Numbered from the stretch's first letter, positions 1 through 9,700 are shown. The stretch: DNA of 64,000 bases from Rhynchopus euleeides (GCA_963210315.1 OY723237.1:1116001-1180000); one strand, 5' to 3'. Notes: generated by a model from the sequence alone, not told the origin. Made by a program: numbers and translations.

Positions 1-724
1 CCTTCATGGCGACCTGTTTATCTTGCTTCAGCGCCTCGCTCACGTGTGGCCACACCAGTTTCGCGATACCCTTCTCCAGCACTTCAAGGACAAACGCCTT
101 GTCGCTGAGCCACACAGCGCTGTTTGCACAGTGCGGCACAGCAAGAAGCGCAACGCTGCGCTGCTCCTGCAGGCTTTTGTCCTCGACGTGGTGCCACATC
201 GACGCGTCCCGCTTCAACGCCGCGATGACGACGTCTGCGTATGAATGCAGTGCGGCACTGGCACGCAGAAAGGCCTTGGGATCGTACCTCACGTACTGCA
301 GCATCACCTCCTTGTCGTCGTGCAGCGAGGGGTGCACCCAGTGCGGCTCGATGTGGACATGATACCCGTAATATTTATTATTCCGACACTCGAGGGCGTA
401 GGCCAGCATGGACAGGACACACTCCCGCCGCTGGCGTGCCCACACTGGGATGTCGTCCATCGTCGCACCGCCGCGCAGCTGCTTCACAAACTCCGCCACA
501 CCACGGACCACACCCACCCGGCACCCACCCGAGAAGGCGGCGACATTGCTGACGCGCTCCGCCCCGTCACACACCACGTGCTGCCCGCTCACGCTCAACT
601 CCACGTCCTCCCCGAAGCCGAAGGCCTCGCCGCACTGCCGCTTCATCGCAGACACCGTCGCGTCCGCATCGATCTCCAGAGGCTCCTCACGCCCTGACAG
701 CGTGTCGATGGCGTGCACCTCCAT
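1..724 (-). CDS. Ubiquitin-like plus DUF4116 repeat protein, 3' part missing
   Basis: The minus strand is open from an ATG at 724 to the left edge of the window (241 codons, no stop), so the C-terminus is missing. Residues 1-73 begin MEVHAIDTLSGREEPLEI and have the length and strand pattern of a ubiquitin-like domain (compare MQIFVKTLTGKTITLEV in ubiquitin); this is a fold-level guess. Residues of about 125-241 contain units such as DKEVMLQYVRYDPKAFLRAS and the pattern 'DK-VVL-AV---A--L--AS--L--D', which is the signature of DUF4116, a repeat common in large protist and giant-virus proteins of unknown function. The start was chosen because it is the first ATG after an upstream CA-rich, non-coding stretch and it begins the ubiquitin-like strand exactly. 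The gene follows the large gene at 1276-6024 in the same direction with a 551-bp gap. Function is unknown; a role in protein-protein contacts is only suggested by the domains. Confidence 0.72.
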   Translation of the reverse strand, partial: MEVHAIDTLSGREEPLEIDADATVSAMKRQCGEAFGFGEDVELSVSGQHVVCDGAERVSNVAAFSGGCRVGVVRGVAEFVKQLRGGATMDDIPVWARQRRECVLSMLAYALECRNNKYYGYHVHIEPHWVHPSLHDDKEVMLQYVRYDPKAFLRASAALHSYADVVIAALKRDASMWHHVEDKSLQEQRSVALLAVPHCANSAVWLSDKAFVLEVLEKGIAKLVWPHVSEALKQDKQVAMK

Positions 725-1275
725 CCCACACACACACACAGGTGTCCCGAGGTCTGCCGGTGGCTGTGTATGTGTGTGATACAGCACAGACAACAATGCA
801 GGTGCAGCGTGTGGTGAGTGATGCAACAACACCTGCGATGAGCAGCCATGCACACATGGCAGTGGCGAAGCGAACATCCGTAACCGTCAAGGCGGGGTGC
901 GGTGGGGCGCCGAGGTGGGAGGGAGTGGAGGGGGTGCTGTGTGCACGCCTTGCACCAAACCTGTCAAAGTGCATGTGGAATCGTCGTGCCTACACCTATC
1001 TAACGGAAGCAGCGCTGCCTCCAGGTCGACACACCCCAGCGCCAGCACACCGTCGAGCCTGCTGCTCGCCACCCCAATGCACTTGGCATGCAGGCATGGT
1101 GTGGCAGTGCTGCAGTGCATGCATGGTGGGGGAGGGTGAGATACTAAATACAACATACAGCGATGCGTGCCGTGGATTCGACACCGATGGGCATGCAAAA
1201 CAAAGGGCTGCGGAAAGCAGTGGAACCCCCCCCCCCCTCATAACCCCACCACCACCACCACCACCACCACCCTCT
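725..1275. other. Intergenic spacer with simple repeats
   Basis: I see no gene here. The stretch holds CA/TG-rich sequence at 726-780, a C10 run near 1227 and an ACC-rich run at 1247-1273. It probably contains the 3' end of the gene at 1276-6024 and the 5' region of the gene that starts at 724. Confidence 0.5.
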
Positions 1276-4200
1276 CTACACACGCACCAACCCCAGGGTC
1301 ACAAACTGCACAGTCCCCTCAGTGGTTGCGGCGAGCACACCCTCTGCACAGGGCACCATCGCCACGACACACCCGAGGCAGAAGGCGGAGCGGTCAGCCG
1401 CCTCCAGCACCGCAGGCACACGGTCCTCCTCCAGCAGTGCCCCGCTGGCGGAGCTTCGGTCGCTCAACTTCTCAAACAGGGGGAGGGGGACGTGCACGAT
1501 GGAGGTGCACGCTGTGGACAGGGCGTGCAGCGCCACATACACTCCCTGAGGCGCGGCGCAGATGCAGGTAGCGAGGAGGGATTCCCCCTCCCCCTCAGGC
1601 CCAGCCCCAGCCCCGCTCTGAGCCTTCGCACCCTCCCCTGCGTGGTCCAACCGGGGTTCGCCGGGATGGTGGTTCAGACCTTGCTGCTTGTGCACGGAGC
1701 CCGTCCCACCCGCTGCACCGACTGCAACACTCCCGGCATGCAGCAGCAGCGTGCGCGGTTTGAACAGCGGCTCTGCCAGAGCGGACGCAGGGAGCTGTGC
1801 GGAGGAGAAGGTGCCGGACCCCATCGGGTCGTACCCCGCCACCCCGTACTCCTTGTAGCAGCACCTGTCGGCCTCCTCGGGTGCCAGCTCCCCCGCCTTG
1901 ATGTGCTCCCACGCCAGCTGATCCGACCCTGCTGCGGCGTGCACCGCGATGCTCGCCGCTGCAGCCTCACCCGGTGTCCCTGGGTACCCCAGGTGTGCCC
2001 ACAGCTGCATCGTCTTGCCGACACGCCTGCGGAACGCTGCTTCTTCTTCCTCCTCCTCAGCAGCAGCAGCAGCCGCAGCAGCACCTGCCCCAGGATGTGC
2101 CATGCTCGCAGGCACACCCCCAGCGAACGGCGCTGTCAGATACCCATAGGCGGAGCCCCGGGTGCTGGAGGCCCACTGTGGGGACAGGGTGTCTGCCCAT
2201 GCCTCGTCCAGGCCATCCCCCCATGGCGTGGCGGTGGCGGTGTCGCCTGCCGCTGCAGCCAGCATTGCCCCGCCGCGGTAGCCGCGTGCCTTGGCGCATT
2301 GGAAGCGGTGTGACCTGGAGGTGCGGATGTGATCCCGGAGTGACTCCACCGACCCCAGCGTCTTGTCTGAGGCGCGGTGGCGGTAGACCGGAGGCACGGC
2401 GGCGACGTCCAACACCCATTCGCCTGACGCCAGCAGCTGGCGCACCTCCCGGTCGACCTCCTGCGGCAGGATGTGCGGGAAGACGCTGCCCCGCCGCACC
2501 GACGATGCCTCAGAGAGGCCATCGGTGCTCGCCGTGTCGTTGGTGGTGCTGCTGCCCCCTAAGCAGGACGGCGCGGGGTGCTGGGGTGGGGAAGAAGGGG
2601 AAGGTGTGCCGCCACCACCGCCACCGCCACTGCGGCCCCACGCCTGCTCCTCCTCGCCAGCAGGGCCCGCCGCACCCAGCTGCCGTGCCATTCTGCGGAA
2701 CCTTCTGTACAGCCCGATGTTTTTGTGCCGCCAGATGTAGGGCGCGCTGCGCATCACCACGCAGCTCCCCCTCCCCGTCCTGCACCGCGCCCGCCGCGCG
2801 GGGTACCCACTGCAGGAAGGGCCCCCCCGCCCTTCCCCCTCCCCGCGTGGGGCGCACCCCACACCCTTGCTGGGGGGGCACCGCACGCCATCACGCTCCA
2901 CAACCTCTTCCTCCTCCTCCTCTTCACCCACACAGGCAGCATCTCCACCACCCTTCTGCAGGCAGGGCAGCGCGTTGCTGCAGAAGGGTGCGTTCAGCGG
3001 GTGTTCTGCAGGAGGCTCCTCTCCGCTCTGCCCGGGGGTACCGCGGGGGTGGTGAGGCTGGCTCTGCTTCTGCTTCTGCGTATCCTGCTGCTGCCTCCGG
3101 TGCTCAGCAATCCCCGCATCGATGCAACCCTCGCAGGCAGAGCTGACACTGGCGACAACCACCTGCCTCAGGTGCCCCGCAAGATCCTCTGCAAACACCG
3201 TCGTGGAGTGGTTGTAATAGCACCGCCTCCCCGAGCTGTGCAGCGCCGTGCCGAAAGGCATCGCCCCCTGCTGCGGCAGCCCGCTCCTCCCCGCCTCCCC
3301 GCACAGCGCCCCCGACAGGCTGTCCACCTTGCATGCACGCCTGACCCACACCCCTGTGGCGAGGAGGCGGCGGAACTCCCTGTCAATCGCATCGCACGTC
3401 TTCTCCAGGAGACCGAGGCTGGACTCTGCCTGCAGCGGGGAGCCCGCAGGGCAGGTGATGCTGCGTAGCTCGGCGGAGTCAGACTCGAGGATCCTGGCGC
3501 GGAGGTCCCAGCAGACCTCCCCTGTTGAGGGGCATTCGTAGTAGAACCTGCTGTGGCGTGTCGTGGGGGGCGTCTTCTGCCATTCCCCGGACAGCAGCAG
3601 CACCTCCACCTCCTTCGAGATGAGGGCGTCCGCCTCCTCGCCGCTGTGCAGCAGGCGGTGCTCCCGGAGGGTCTTCCCGGTCCGCAGGTCGGTCCTCAGG
3701 ACAAGGCCTGCGGACACTGCGTAGTTATATGCCCGGAGAAATGCTTCCGACTCGCCTGCCTTGCGTGAGGTGGTTGCGTCCGCGGCAAGGCCAGGTCCCC
3801 AATGGCTTACGAAGCTGCCGCAGAGGGAGGCAAATCCCGCGCACCCCGGCAGCGCTGCGATGCGGTGGTGCTGCGGCTGCTCCGGCACCAGGTTGAGCGA
3901 CGCCCGCACCGACGTGGGGATAGCAGCGGCACGGAGTGCCTTCATGTCGCGCCTGTACAGCTTCTGCTCGCTGGGGAGGAGGCAGTGTTCCGGCTGCCCT
4001 GTGCCCCCAAGGATGCCACCCCAGGCATCGCTGTAGAGCAGGCAGGGGTCCCTGCTCGGGGCCGCCCCTCCGGCCGTGCCCTGCCTGCGGCGCTCGTCTT
4101 CGAAAAAGCTTTCGTAGAATGCGATCTTGCGCCCGTCCCCCGAGTCAGCTGTGACAAGGCTGCGGCTGAAGTCCCGCGCATCGTGGCTGCCTCGGAGCAA

Positions 4201-6024
4201 TGCGATGTGCGGGTGGTGCTTCGCCTGGCTGCAGGCGGGGGCGCCCCCAGGGGTCTTGTCTTTGCCGAAGAGGAGGCTGCGCGTGGGCCTGTCGAAGAAC
4301 TCCTCGTGGACAGGGGCGAGGGTCTTGATGTCGAACACCTGCACACCCCCCTCCACGGACACGATGAGGTTGGCATCCGACACGCAGAGGCTGAGGGCAG
4401 GGTGCAGGGTGCGCACCTTCCCTGTCGGGCGGAAGTCCGACTCGGGGTCGAACTCAACGATGCAGCAGTCGGAGACAGCTGCGAAGAGGGTGAGGAACCG
4501 GTGGTGCACCGCCAGCAGGTCCGCGAAGGGGCGGACCAGCGGGCAGTCCTCATGCAGGCCCTTGTGCACCTCGCGCACCTGCCGCCCCACCCCACGCTGC
4601 GACGACAGGAAGGACGCAACGACACGCCTGTTCTTCTGAAAGGTGAAGGCCCAGATCGCCTCACAGCTCTCGGAGCTGCCACCGGCACCACACGACCCGA
4701 CACCCGCCTCCGCAACGGGCATCACCGCCACCGTCACAACCGCGGACCGGTCGTGCCTCCGGTCGTTGCTTCCGAGCACACTTCCGCAGTCCGATCCCAG
4801 GTTCGGGGTGCCGGGCAGGTCTGCAGCATACTCTGTGCTTCTGGTGACAAATCGCTTCCGCAGGGTCATGGGGTCCACCTGCGATGCGACGGTCGACACC
4901 GCTGCGTGGTGCCCCAGCGAGTCCGAGAGCGACACCACCTCGTTGTGCGAGAACCGCAGGTGGGGCCCCTGCCGCGTCGGCGCGTTGTTGCACTGCACCA
5001 CCGTGAGCACGCCGCACCCACCACAGAAGCCATACACCGCACCGCTCCGCGAGGGGAAAACGGCAAGCGCTGTCGCCCCGCCGTGCTTCCGCAGCGTGAC
5101 CCTGTTCAGCGCCTGCGCCACGTTGAGGGAGAACCGTGCGGCATAACCCTTCGCCTCCGGGCGACCTGGCCTCTCCCGCGCCACACACTCCACCAGGCGG
5201 GGGTGGAAGAAGGCGGACAGCCGGTAGTGCAGCAGCGCGTTGTTCTCATGGAGCTGCGAGCCAGCCCCGAGCCCGCAGTGGTCTGTCCCGTGGAGGGCCT
5301 GTGCCATGCGCAGGAAGTAGCTGAGGGAGGCGACGTTCGCATCCTCGAGGCAGGTGCTGTGGCGGAGGTCGAAGATCTTTGAGAGGCGGCGCTCCACCGC
5401 AGCGTCCCTGCTGAGCATGAGGTAGACATCTGACACCGCCGCCAGGCCCCGCTCCACGTCTTCCCCGAAGAGAGACCCCAGGAGGAAGGCGGACAGCGAC
5501 AGCGCGCCGTAGCATATCGTCATATCCTCGAGAGATCCGCGGAGAGAGAGCGTGTCCGACACACCTCTGCAGCACAGGTCGAACACAGGCTGCCACAGGG
5601 GGATGAGGTGGGCGTCGGGGCGCGGGTCAGAGCAGAGGCTGGGGCAGGCGTTGAGAGCCCGGAGGAGGGACTTCTTCAGGTTGAGGAGGAAGTCCCACTC
5701 GCGCGCCCCGCGTTGGAGAACCGGGAAGATGGTGGCATCGAGTAGGGCAGCGGTGTCGATGGTGGCCAGGGTTTTGACGGCGGCGCTTTCCGGAGGGCTG
5801 CGCCGTTCCCCGCGTGGCGGAGCATTGGCTTTCCGCGAGGGGCGGGGGTAGGGGTGGGCTCTGGCGGCAGCAGCTCCGCCCCGCAGGAGGCGGGCGGGGA
5901 GAGGGGTTGCCGCAGAGGCGTCTGCAGCGCCACCCCCCCGATCCCGGCAGCGCGCCGCGAGGGGGGCCAGCACGTCGCTGACGAGTTCCACCCCAGGGGG
6001 GCCTTTGGTGGTGGGGGAAGCCAT
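1276..6024 (-). CDS. Large protein with three WW-like modules, function unknown
   Basis: This is a single uninterrupted frame of 1,582 residues from the ATG at 6024 (beginning MASPTTKGPPGVELVSDVL). The frame stays open for 70 more codons upstream, but that part is proline, histidine and threonine low complexity, so the internal ATG is preferred. I do not recognise the N-terminal 600 residues. Three related modules occur near residues 795-830, 875-940 and 1185-1230. Each has a short helix followed by a WW-like start (SKEVEVLLLSGEW, DREFRRLLATGVW, DREVRQLLASGEW). The first continues to FYYECPSTGEVCWD and the second to GRRCYYNHST, as in a WW domain. The last 150 residues are hydrophobic beta-rich strands ending in EGTVQFVTLGLVRV, which could be propeller blades. 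Acidic (EEEEEEE), glycine and alanine runs lie between the modules. Short in-frame introns among the low-complexity stretches cannot be excluded. Confidence 0.7.
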   Translation of the reverse strand: MASPTTKGPPGVELVSDVLAPLAARCRDRGGGAADASAATPLPARLLRGGAAAARAHPYPRPSRKANAPPRGERRSPPESAAVKTLATIDTAALLDATIFPVLQRGAREWDFLLNLKKSLLRALNACPSLCSDPRPDAHLIPLWQPVFDLCCRGVSDTLSLRGSLEDMTICYGALSLSAFLLGSLFGEDVERGLAAVSDVYLMLSRDAAVERRLSKIFDLRHSTCLEDANVASLSYFLRMAQALHGTDHCGLGAGSQLHENNALLHYRLSAFFHPRLVECVARERPGRPEAKGYAARFSLNVAQALNRVTLRKHGGATALAVFPSRSGAVYGFCGGCGVLTVVQCNNAPTRQGPHLRFSHNEVVSLSDSLGHHAAVSTVASQVDPMTLRKRFVTRSTEYAADLPGTPNLGSDCGSVLGSNDRRHDRSAVVTVAVMPVAEAGVGSCGAGGSSESCEAIWAFTFQKNRRVVASFLSSQRGVGRQVREVHKGLHEDCPLVRPFADLLAVHHRFLTLFAAVSDCCIVEFDPESDFRPTGKVRTLHPALSLCVSDANLIVSVEGGVQVFDIKTLAPVHEEFFDRPTRSLLFGKDKTPGGAPACSQAKHHPHIALLRGSHDARDFSRSLVTADSGDGRKIAFYESFFEDERRRQGTAGGAAPSRDPCLLYSDAWGGILGGTGQPEHCLLPSEQKLYRRDMKALRAAAIPTSVRASLNLVPEQPQHHRIAALPGCAGFASLCGSFVSHWGPGLAADATTSRKAGESEAFLRAYNYAVSAGLVLRTDLRTGKTLREHRLLHSGEEADALISKEVEVLLLSGEWQKTPPTTRHSRFYYECPSTGEVCWDLRARILESDSAELRSITCPAGSPLQAESSLGLLEKTCDAIDREFRRLLATGVWVRRACKVDSLSGALCGEAGRSGLPQQGAMPFGTALHSSGRRCYYNHSTTVFAEDLAGHLRQVVVASVSSACEGCIDAGIAEHRRQQQDTQKQKQSQPHHPRGTPGQSGEEPPAEHPLNAPFCSNALPCLQKGGGDAACVGEEEEEEEVVERDGVRCPPSKGVGCAPRGEGEGRGGPSCSGYPARRARCRTGRGSCVVMRSAPYIWRHKNIGLYRRFRRMARQLGAAGPAGEEEQAWGRSGGGGGGGTPSPSSPPQHPAPSCLGGSSTTNDTASTDGLSEASSVRRGSVFPHILPQEVDREVRQLLASGEWVLDVAAVPPVYRHRASDKTLGSVESLRDHIRTSRSHRFQCAKARGYRGGAMLAAAAGDTATATPWGDGLDEAWADTLSPQWASSTRGSAYGYLTAPFAGGVPASMAHPGAGAAAAAAAAEEEEEEAAFRRRVGKTMQLWAHLGYPGTPGEAAAASIAVHAAAGSDQLAWEHIKAGELAPEEADRCCYKEYGVAGYDPMGSGTFSSAQLPASALAEPLFKPRTLLLHAGSVAVGAAGGTGSVHKQQGLNHHPGEPRLDHAGEGAKAQSGAGAGPEGEGESLLATCICAAPQGVYVALHALSTACTSIVHVPLPLFEKLSDRSSASGALLEEDRVPAVLEAADRSAFCLGCVVAMVPCAEGVLAATTEGTVQFVTLGLVRV

Positions 6025-7172
6025 GGGGAGGGGGGGAGGGGGGGTGGTAGTGGTGGTGTGTATGTATTTTGTACACCTCAGTACCCCCCCCCCTCCCCCT
6101 CCCGTGCCTTCGTTCCCCAGTCCACCAGGCGGTCTCCCTGTCGGGGGGTGGGGTGGGGTGGGGTGGGGTGGGGTACACTGTTTTTCTGGCGGGCAAGCAT
6201 CAAGTAGAAGTAGAAGGAAGCGCAAGAATGACATCTCCCTTCACTCAGGCAGGGTGGGGGGAGGTGGCATGCACAACCCGCATCTAGAGCCCTCGGGGGG
6301 GAGGGGGTGCCGGCGTTGAGAGAGTGGACTCCCGCTGCGGCGGCGTGTGTGTCTATGGAGCATCAAGGCTAGAGGTATGCCAGCAAACACCCACCACAGG
6401 GTGACTTTAGCCTCCGTGATGAGAAAGCTCTAGAAGGATATGTTTTAAACGCTTTCGCCAGGCCAGAGAGAGAGGGGGGGGGGGGATCACTTTAGGAGGC
6501 AGTATGAATCAGAGGCAACAACGGCTGGGGTGAGAAGGGAAGCTGTCTGCAGTAGAACTGCCGATACGTGCGGGGGACCCGTGAGGAAACCGCCACCGAA
6601 GCCGGACTGCTGAATGGCGGTGAGTGTCCCCAGAGGTTCCCTCCCAACCTTGCTGGCAGCTCTGCAAGCAAGTGGGAAAACACACAAAAATAGTAACAGA
6701 GGGCAGCCTGCCCACCCAAAGGCAATCTCCTCATCCGCGACACTTCCTCAGATCTAGCCTCCTAGTGACCCCCCCCCCCCCCAAGACGCATCAAAGGTGC
6801 TTCACCTAGTTGACCCACACCCCACTCCCAAACGCGCACCTTCTGTCCCACTGCACCCCCTCCCCCCCCCCCACACACACGGGATTCTTGTTGAAAAATT
6901 GTTGGTGTTTCCTGGCAGGGCCAGCCCAGCGACCCTGCCCTTCAAGCACAGAGGCAACCATCTGGCGTTTGTTGGCGTGGCGAAGCACAAACGGTGCTGG
7001 GGCCTCGCAGCTGCCATCCCCGAAGGGCGTATTGACACGCTCGGGCCCACTGGACTGGGGTACAGAAAGGACGATCAGCACCCCCCCCCCCCCCCTCCCA
7101 CACCCCCACACCCCATCCCCCATCCCCCGCGGGTTTTCGCCCGCCGCTGGCGCGCTGAACAATCGAGGGGCC
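6025..7172. other. Intergenic spacer
   Basis: No gene is supported. It contains the GGGGT tract, G10 and C12 homopolymers (6474-6485, 6770-6782) and a poly-C/CA tract at 6856-6880. A minus-strand open stretch at 6806-7060 reads through to the AAA+ gene only if an intron is assumed, and the frames do not join well, so it is not called. Confidence 0.4.
6143..6174 (+). repeat. GGGGT microsatellite
   Basis: About six copies of GGGGT lie just upstream of the large gene. The same motif recurs in the duplicated region at 23911, 40526 and 51972. Confidence 0.85.
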
Positions 7173-8075
7173 TCAAGCATCACCCTCGGAATACCCCCCG
7201 TATCGCTCACAGGCTAGGCTGTCGCTGCCTGCGAGCCGCAGGGTGCAGAACTTCCTCCCCTGCCCCACTGCAAGGAGCAGGGCATCGGACGCGCTGTAGG
7301 TCTCGAGAAACGAGGCAATGCTCCGCATGCCGTACTGGACCGCGCCGTGCTGCAGCGCAGCACGCACAACCTCTGTTTGAACCTCCACCTCGTGCAGCCC
7401 CGGCGCACGGCAGACAGCCACCTGCAGGTGATGCAGGAGCACATTTGCCCGCTCCTCCGGCGTGTTGAGCGCCGCAAAGGGGATCTCCCTGTAGATCCCC
7501 CACTGCGCCTTGCCATTCCCGGCATCGCTTTCCTGCCTGGGGTCTGCCCCGATGACAATCATCACACTTGCAAAGTTCGCTATGCGCAGCACCTGCGACA
7601 CCGCACTGTGCGAAAGGTGGTGCGCATCGTCCAGGATGACGAGCAGGGGTGCTTTGTTAGCAGTACGCACCGCATCCGAAACACCCTTCACCACGTCGTG
7701 GAGTGGGAGGCGTCCACTCACCGAGACTGCTGTGTAGCCAAATGCCTTCCCCGCGACGTACGCCAGGTTGGCGAGTGTGGTCTGCCCGACACCAGGCATG
7801 TTCTTGCTGTAGAGGACGGCCCGCTGTTTGAAGGAAATGCCATCAATCAGGTGGTGTGCGACGAGGGAAGCGGCTCGGCTCTGCCCGTACAGCTCACGCC
7901 CCACGTTGTGGACGAAGTTGGCGTGGGAGACGGCCCCGTCACCCCACAGCCACCATCCCAGCTTCCTCTCATCCTGGCATACGTGGCTGCTCAGCAGCGG
8001 GTGTTCAGAAGCGCATGAGCTGTGCGCGTGTATCAGGAGGGCAGACAGCACGGCTGCAAGAGAGCCGGTGAACAT
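7173..8075 (-). CDS. Secretory-pathway AAA+ ATPase with altered Walker A
   Basis: The frame codes for 300 residues from the ATG at 8075. It stays open a further 90 codons upstream, but the internal start gives a clean signal peptide (MFTGSLAAVLSALLIHAHSS). The rest has the order of an AAA+ domain: a Clp/torsin-like lead-in (VHNVGRELYGQSRAASLVAH), a P-loop near residues 93-100 reading NMPGVGQTTLA, a Walker B near 143-152 (LLVILDDAHH), a sensor-1 strand (VMIVIGAD) and a sensor-2 motif near 250 (GMRS). Family knowledge places AAA+ proteins with signal peptides, such as torsins, in the ER lumen; I infer the same place here. The P-loop lysine is replaced by glutamine, so nucleotide binding or hydrolysis may be changed. 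A GTGAGC near the end (7210) could be a splice donor, so the C-terminus is less sure than the core. Confidence 0.72.
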   Translation of the reverse strand: MFTGSLAAVLSALLIHAHSSCASEHPLLSSHVCQDERKLGWWLWGDGAVSHANFVHNVGRELYGQSRAASLVAHHLIDGISFKQRAVLYSKNMPGVGQTTLANLAYVAGKAFGYTAVSVSGRLPLHDVVKGVSDAVRTANKAPLLVILDDAHHLSHSAVSQVLRIANFASVMIVIGADPRQESDAGNGKAQWGIYREIPFAALNTPEERANVLLHHLQVAVCRAPGLHEVEVQTEVVRAALQHGAVQYGMRSIASFLETYSASDALLLAVGQGRKFCTLRLAGSDSLACERYGGYSEGDA

Positions 8076-8674
8076 CTGTGCTGGCCTGCAGGGGGTGAAT
8101 GTCGAGAGTGAAGGGAAAGCAACGGAATGTGTGGCAAAGGCAAAGTGGGGCGTGGGTGGCGTGCGAGGTGCCAGGGTGGTTGCCATTCCGGCACGTGCGT
8201 GACGCTGCAGCACTTTCTGCGGTGGAGTCCGCACAAGGTCATGTTGTCTGGTTCTAGAAAGGGGCGGCACAGGGCAGAAGGGCCCCTGCCACATATATGG
8301 AAACACGGGCCGGTGGATGGGGGGCGCGGTGCCACAGTCCTGCACACCTTCAGGGTTTGGTGCTCACGGTGAAGCCCACAAACAGAAGACAGGAGAAAGC
8401 GGGCACCGAAACACTGGCTTGAAGCCAGTGCAAGGAATCGCGTCAACCCAATAAAACAAATGCAACAAACAAAAAATGTACGTTGTTCCACAAACACATT
8501 TGTGTTGAACCGCTGTACTTCCTTTCTGCACTTCAGGCATGCAAGATTCGAAGAACAGACAGGGGAAATGTGCTACCGCTTTCGTCACTTGCGGGAACCT
8601 ATTCAAGGCTGTGGGCAAGGTTACGTGTGGTGAAGCCACCACGGGCAATGATGGGCACGTGCAAAGAACAGATA

Positions 8675-8727
8675 TTCACTACCGTGGCCCTCCGGCGGCT
8701 GGGGGCTCCGCCCCCCAAACCCCCCCG
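8675..8727 (+). repeat. GC-rich palindromic repeat, copy 1
   Basis: The sequence starts TTCACTACCGTGGCC, then has a near-perfect stem (GGCGGCTGGGGG / CTCCGCCCCCC). It matches the copy at 9650-9700 almost base for base. Confidence 0.8.
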
Positions 8728-8924
8728 TCGCGGGTGCGGAAAATCGCTGAACGGGAAGGGTGGGGGGATCCAAAATCCTTTAAAAATATGGATTGCCGGG
8801 TTTCTTTTGTTTTGCTTGTGCAACTTTCTGGTCACCTGCGCGTTGGGGCGTGGAGTGTAGGTGAACGAAACATTGCTCCCACTGCAACCTTTTTGATCTG
8901 AACGCTTTCCGTGAGCACGGCGTA

Positions 8925-9081
8925 GACACCCTGTCCAGCAACTGTGGGAGAACAGTTCCGGACTACTTTTTGTTGAGCGCACACTTGCTGTCTCAAGGCT
9001 GTGTTGAGGCCCTGTGAAGTGGCATGAGGTGCTAATCCAAAGCTTCAGTCGTACGATTTCCTTCGTTACTTCGCGACTTCG
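8925..9081 (+). repeat. Dispersed repeat R1, copy a
   Basis: It shares long blocks (for example GACACCCTG, CAGCAACTGTGGGAGAACAG, TTGTTGAGCGCACAC, TGTTGAGGCCCTGTGAAG, TTACTTCGCGACTTCG) with copies at 13108-13267 and 17122-17247. I see no coding capacity. It lies directly against repeat R2, so the two may form one element of about 315 bp. Confidence 0.8.
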
Positions 9082-9108
9082 CCACGCTTCGTCGCTCGTA
9101 ACTAGTAA

Positions 9109-9240
9109 GATAAGGCGTTGTTTGTGCGCCAAATCCGGGCAAAACAAAAGCACCTCCGCAGCCTGATGAGGAGGTTGTATTTGTTGCCCAAGCGCTGCCT
9201 ACTATCTTTTTGACACTGACAGGTTCCCTGTTGTGGTAAA
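9109..9240 (+). repeat. Dispersed repeat R2, copy a
   Basis: The stretch is nearly identical to 18623-18753, including GCAGCCTGATGAGGAGGTTG, TTTGTTGCCCAAGCGCTGCC and TTGACACTGACAGGTTCCC. The second copy sits inside an intron of the LMBR1-family gene. A short related piece lies at 17054-17075. Confidence 0.85.
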
Positions 9241-9392
9241 AAAGAGAAACGCAGAGAAGGACCGGATGCAACGAAAACCCGAGTCGCAAAAACATCAAAG
9301 CAACAACAATATCATCTAGGTCAAAAGCGGCAAAAGCCCATAACTCACAGCTACAACCGCTCTGATGTTTTGTATTATTATTTTTGTCCCAG

Positions 9393-9498
9393 GGGGTCTT
9401 CGCTACGGAGTGACCGTCAGTGCGTTTTGGTGAATTCCCTGTTAAATTGGCTGAAAACTGACGGAGTTTGACGGAGAATAACGACCAGCGAAGACCCC
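9393..9498 (+). mobile_element. Miniature inverted-repeat element (CTTCGCT family)
   Basis: It has terminal inverted repeats of the form GGGGTCTTCGCT / AGCGAAGACCCC and a 5-bp target duplication, CCCAG, on both sides. The interior (CAGT...TTGGCTGAAA.CTGACG) matches the element at 27776-27891. It has no coding capacity, so any movement would need a transposase supplied elsewhere. Confidence 0.8.
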
Positions 9499-9547
9499 CC
9501 CAGTGTATTTCTAGTGGGGGATGAGGATGAGTCTTTTTGGCATCCGC

Positions 9548-9640
9548 CCTTTTTCCGGTTTTTTTCCAGCCAAAACCAGGTTTTTTCCCAGCAAAAAACC
9601 GGGTTTTTTCCAGCCAAAATCTGGTTTTTTTCCAGCCAAG
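9548..9640 (+). repeat. Minisatellite of about 21-22 bp units
   Basis: Units of the form TTTTTTTCCAGCCAAAACC repeat four to five times with small changes. An inverted, degenerate version (TTTTTGGCTGGAAGACC) appears near 9890-9950. Confidence 0.7.
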
Positions 9641-9649
9641 AGCCAGACG

Positions 9650-9700
9650 TTCACTACCGTGGCCTCCGGCGGCTGGGGGGCTCCGCCCCCCAGACCCCCC
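9650..9700 (+). repeat. GC-rich palindromic repeat, copy 2
   Basis: This is the second copy of the palindrome at 8675-8727. It starts with the same TTCACTACCGTGGCC and has the stem GGCTGGGGGGCTCCGCCCCCC. Confidence 0.8.

Noticed and set aside
6806-7210. Possible second exon of the AAA+ gene, with donor GTGAGC at 7210 and a CCCCAG acceptor near 7057
   Set aside because: Joining at these sites gives a frame that stops early, and the frame that stays open does not fit the donor phase. The uninterrupted reading to 7173 needs no assumption.
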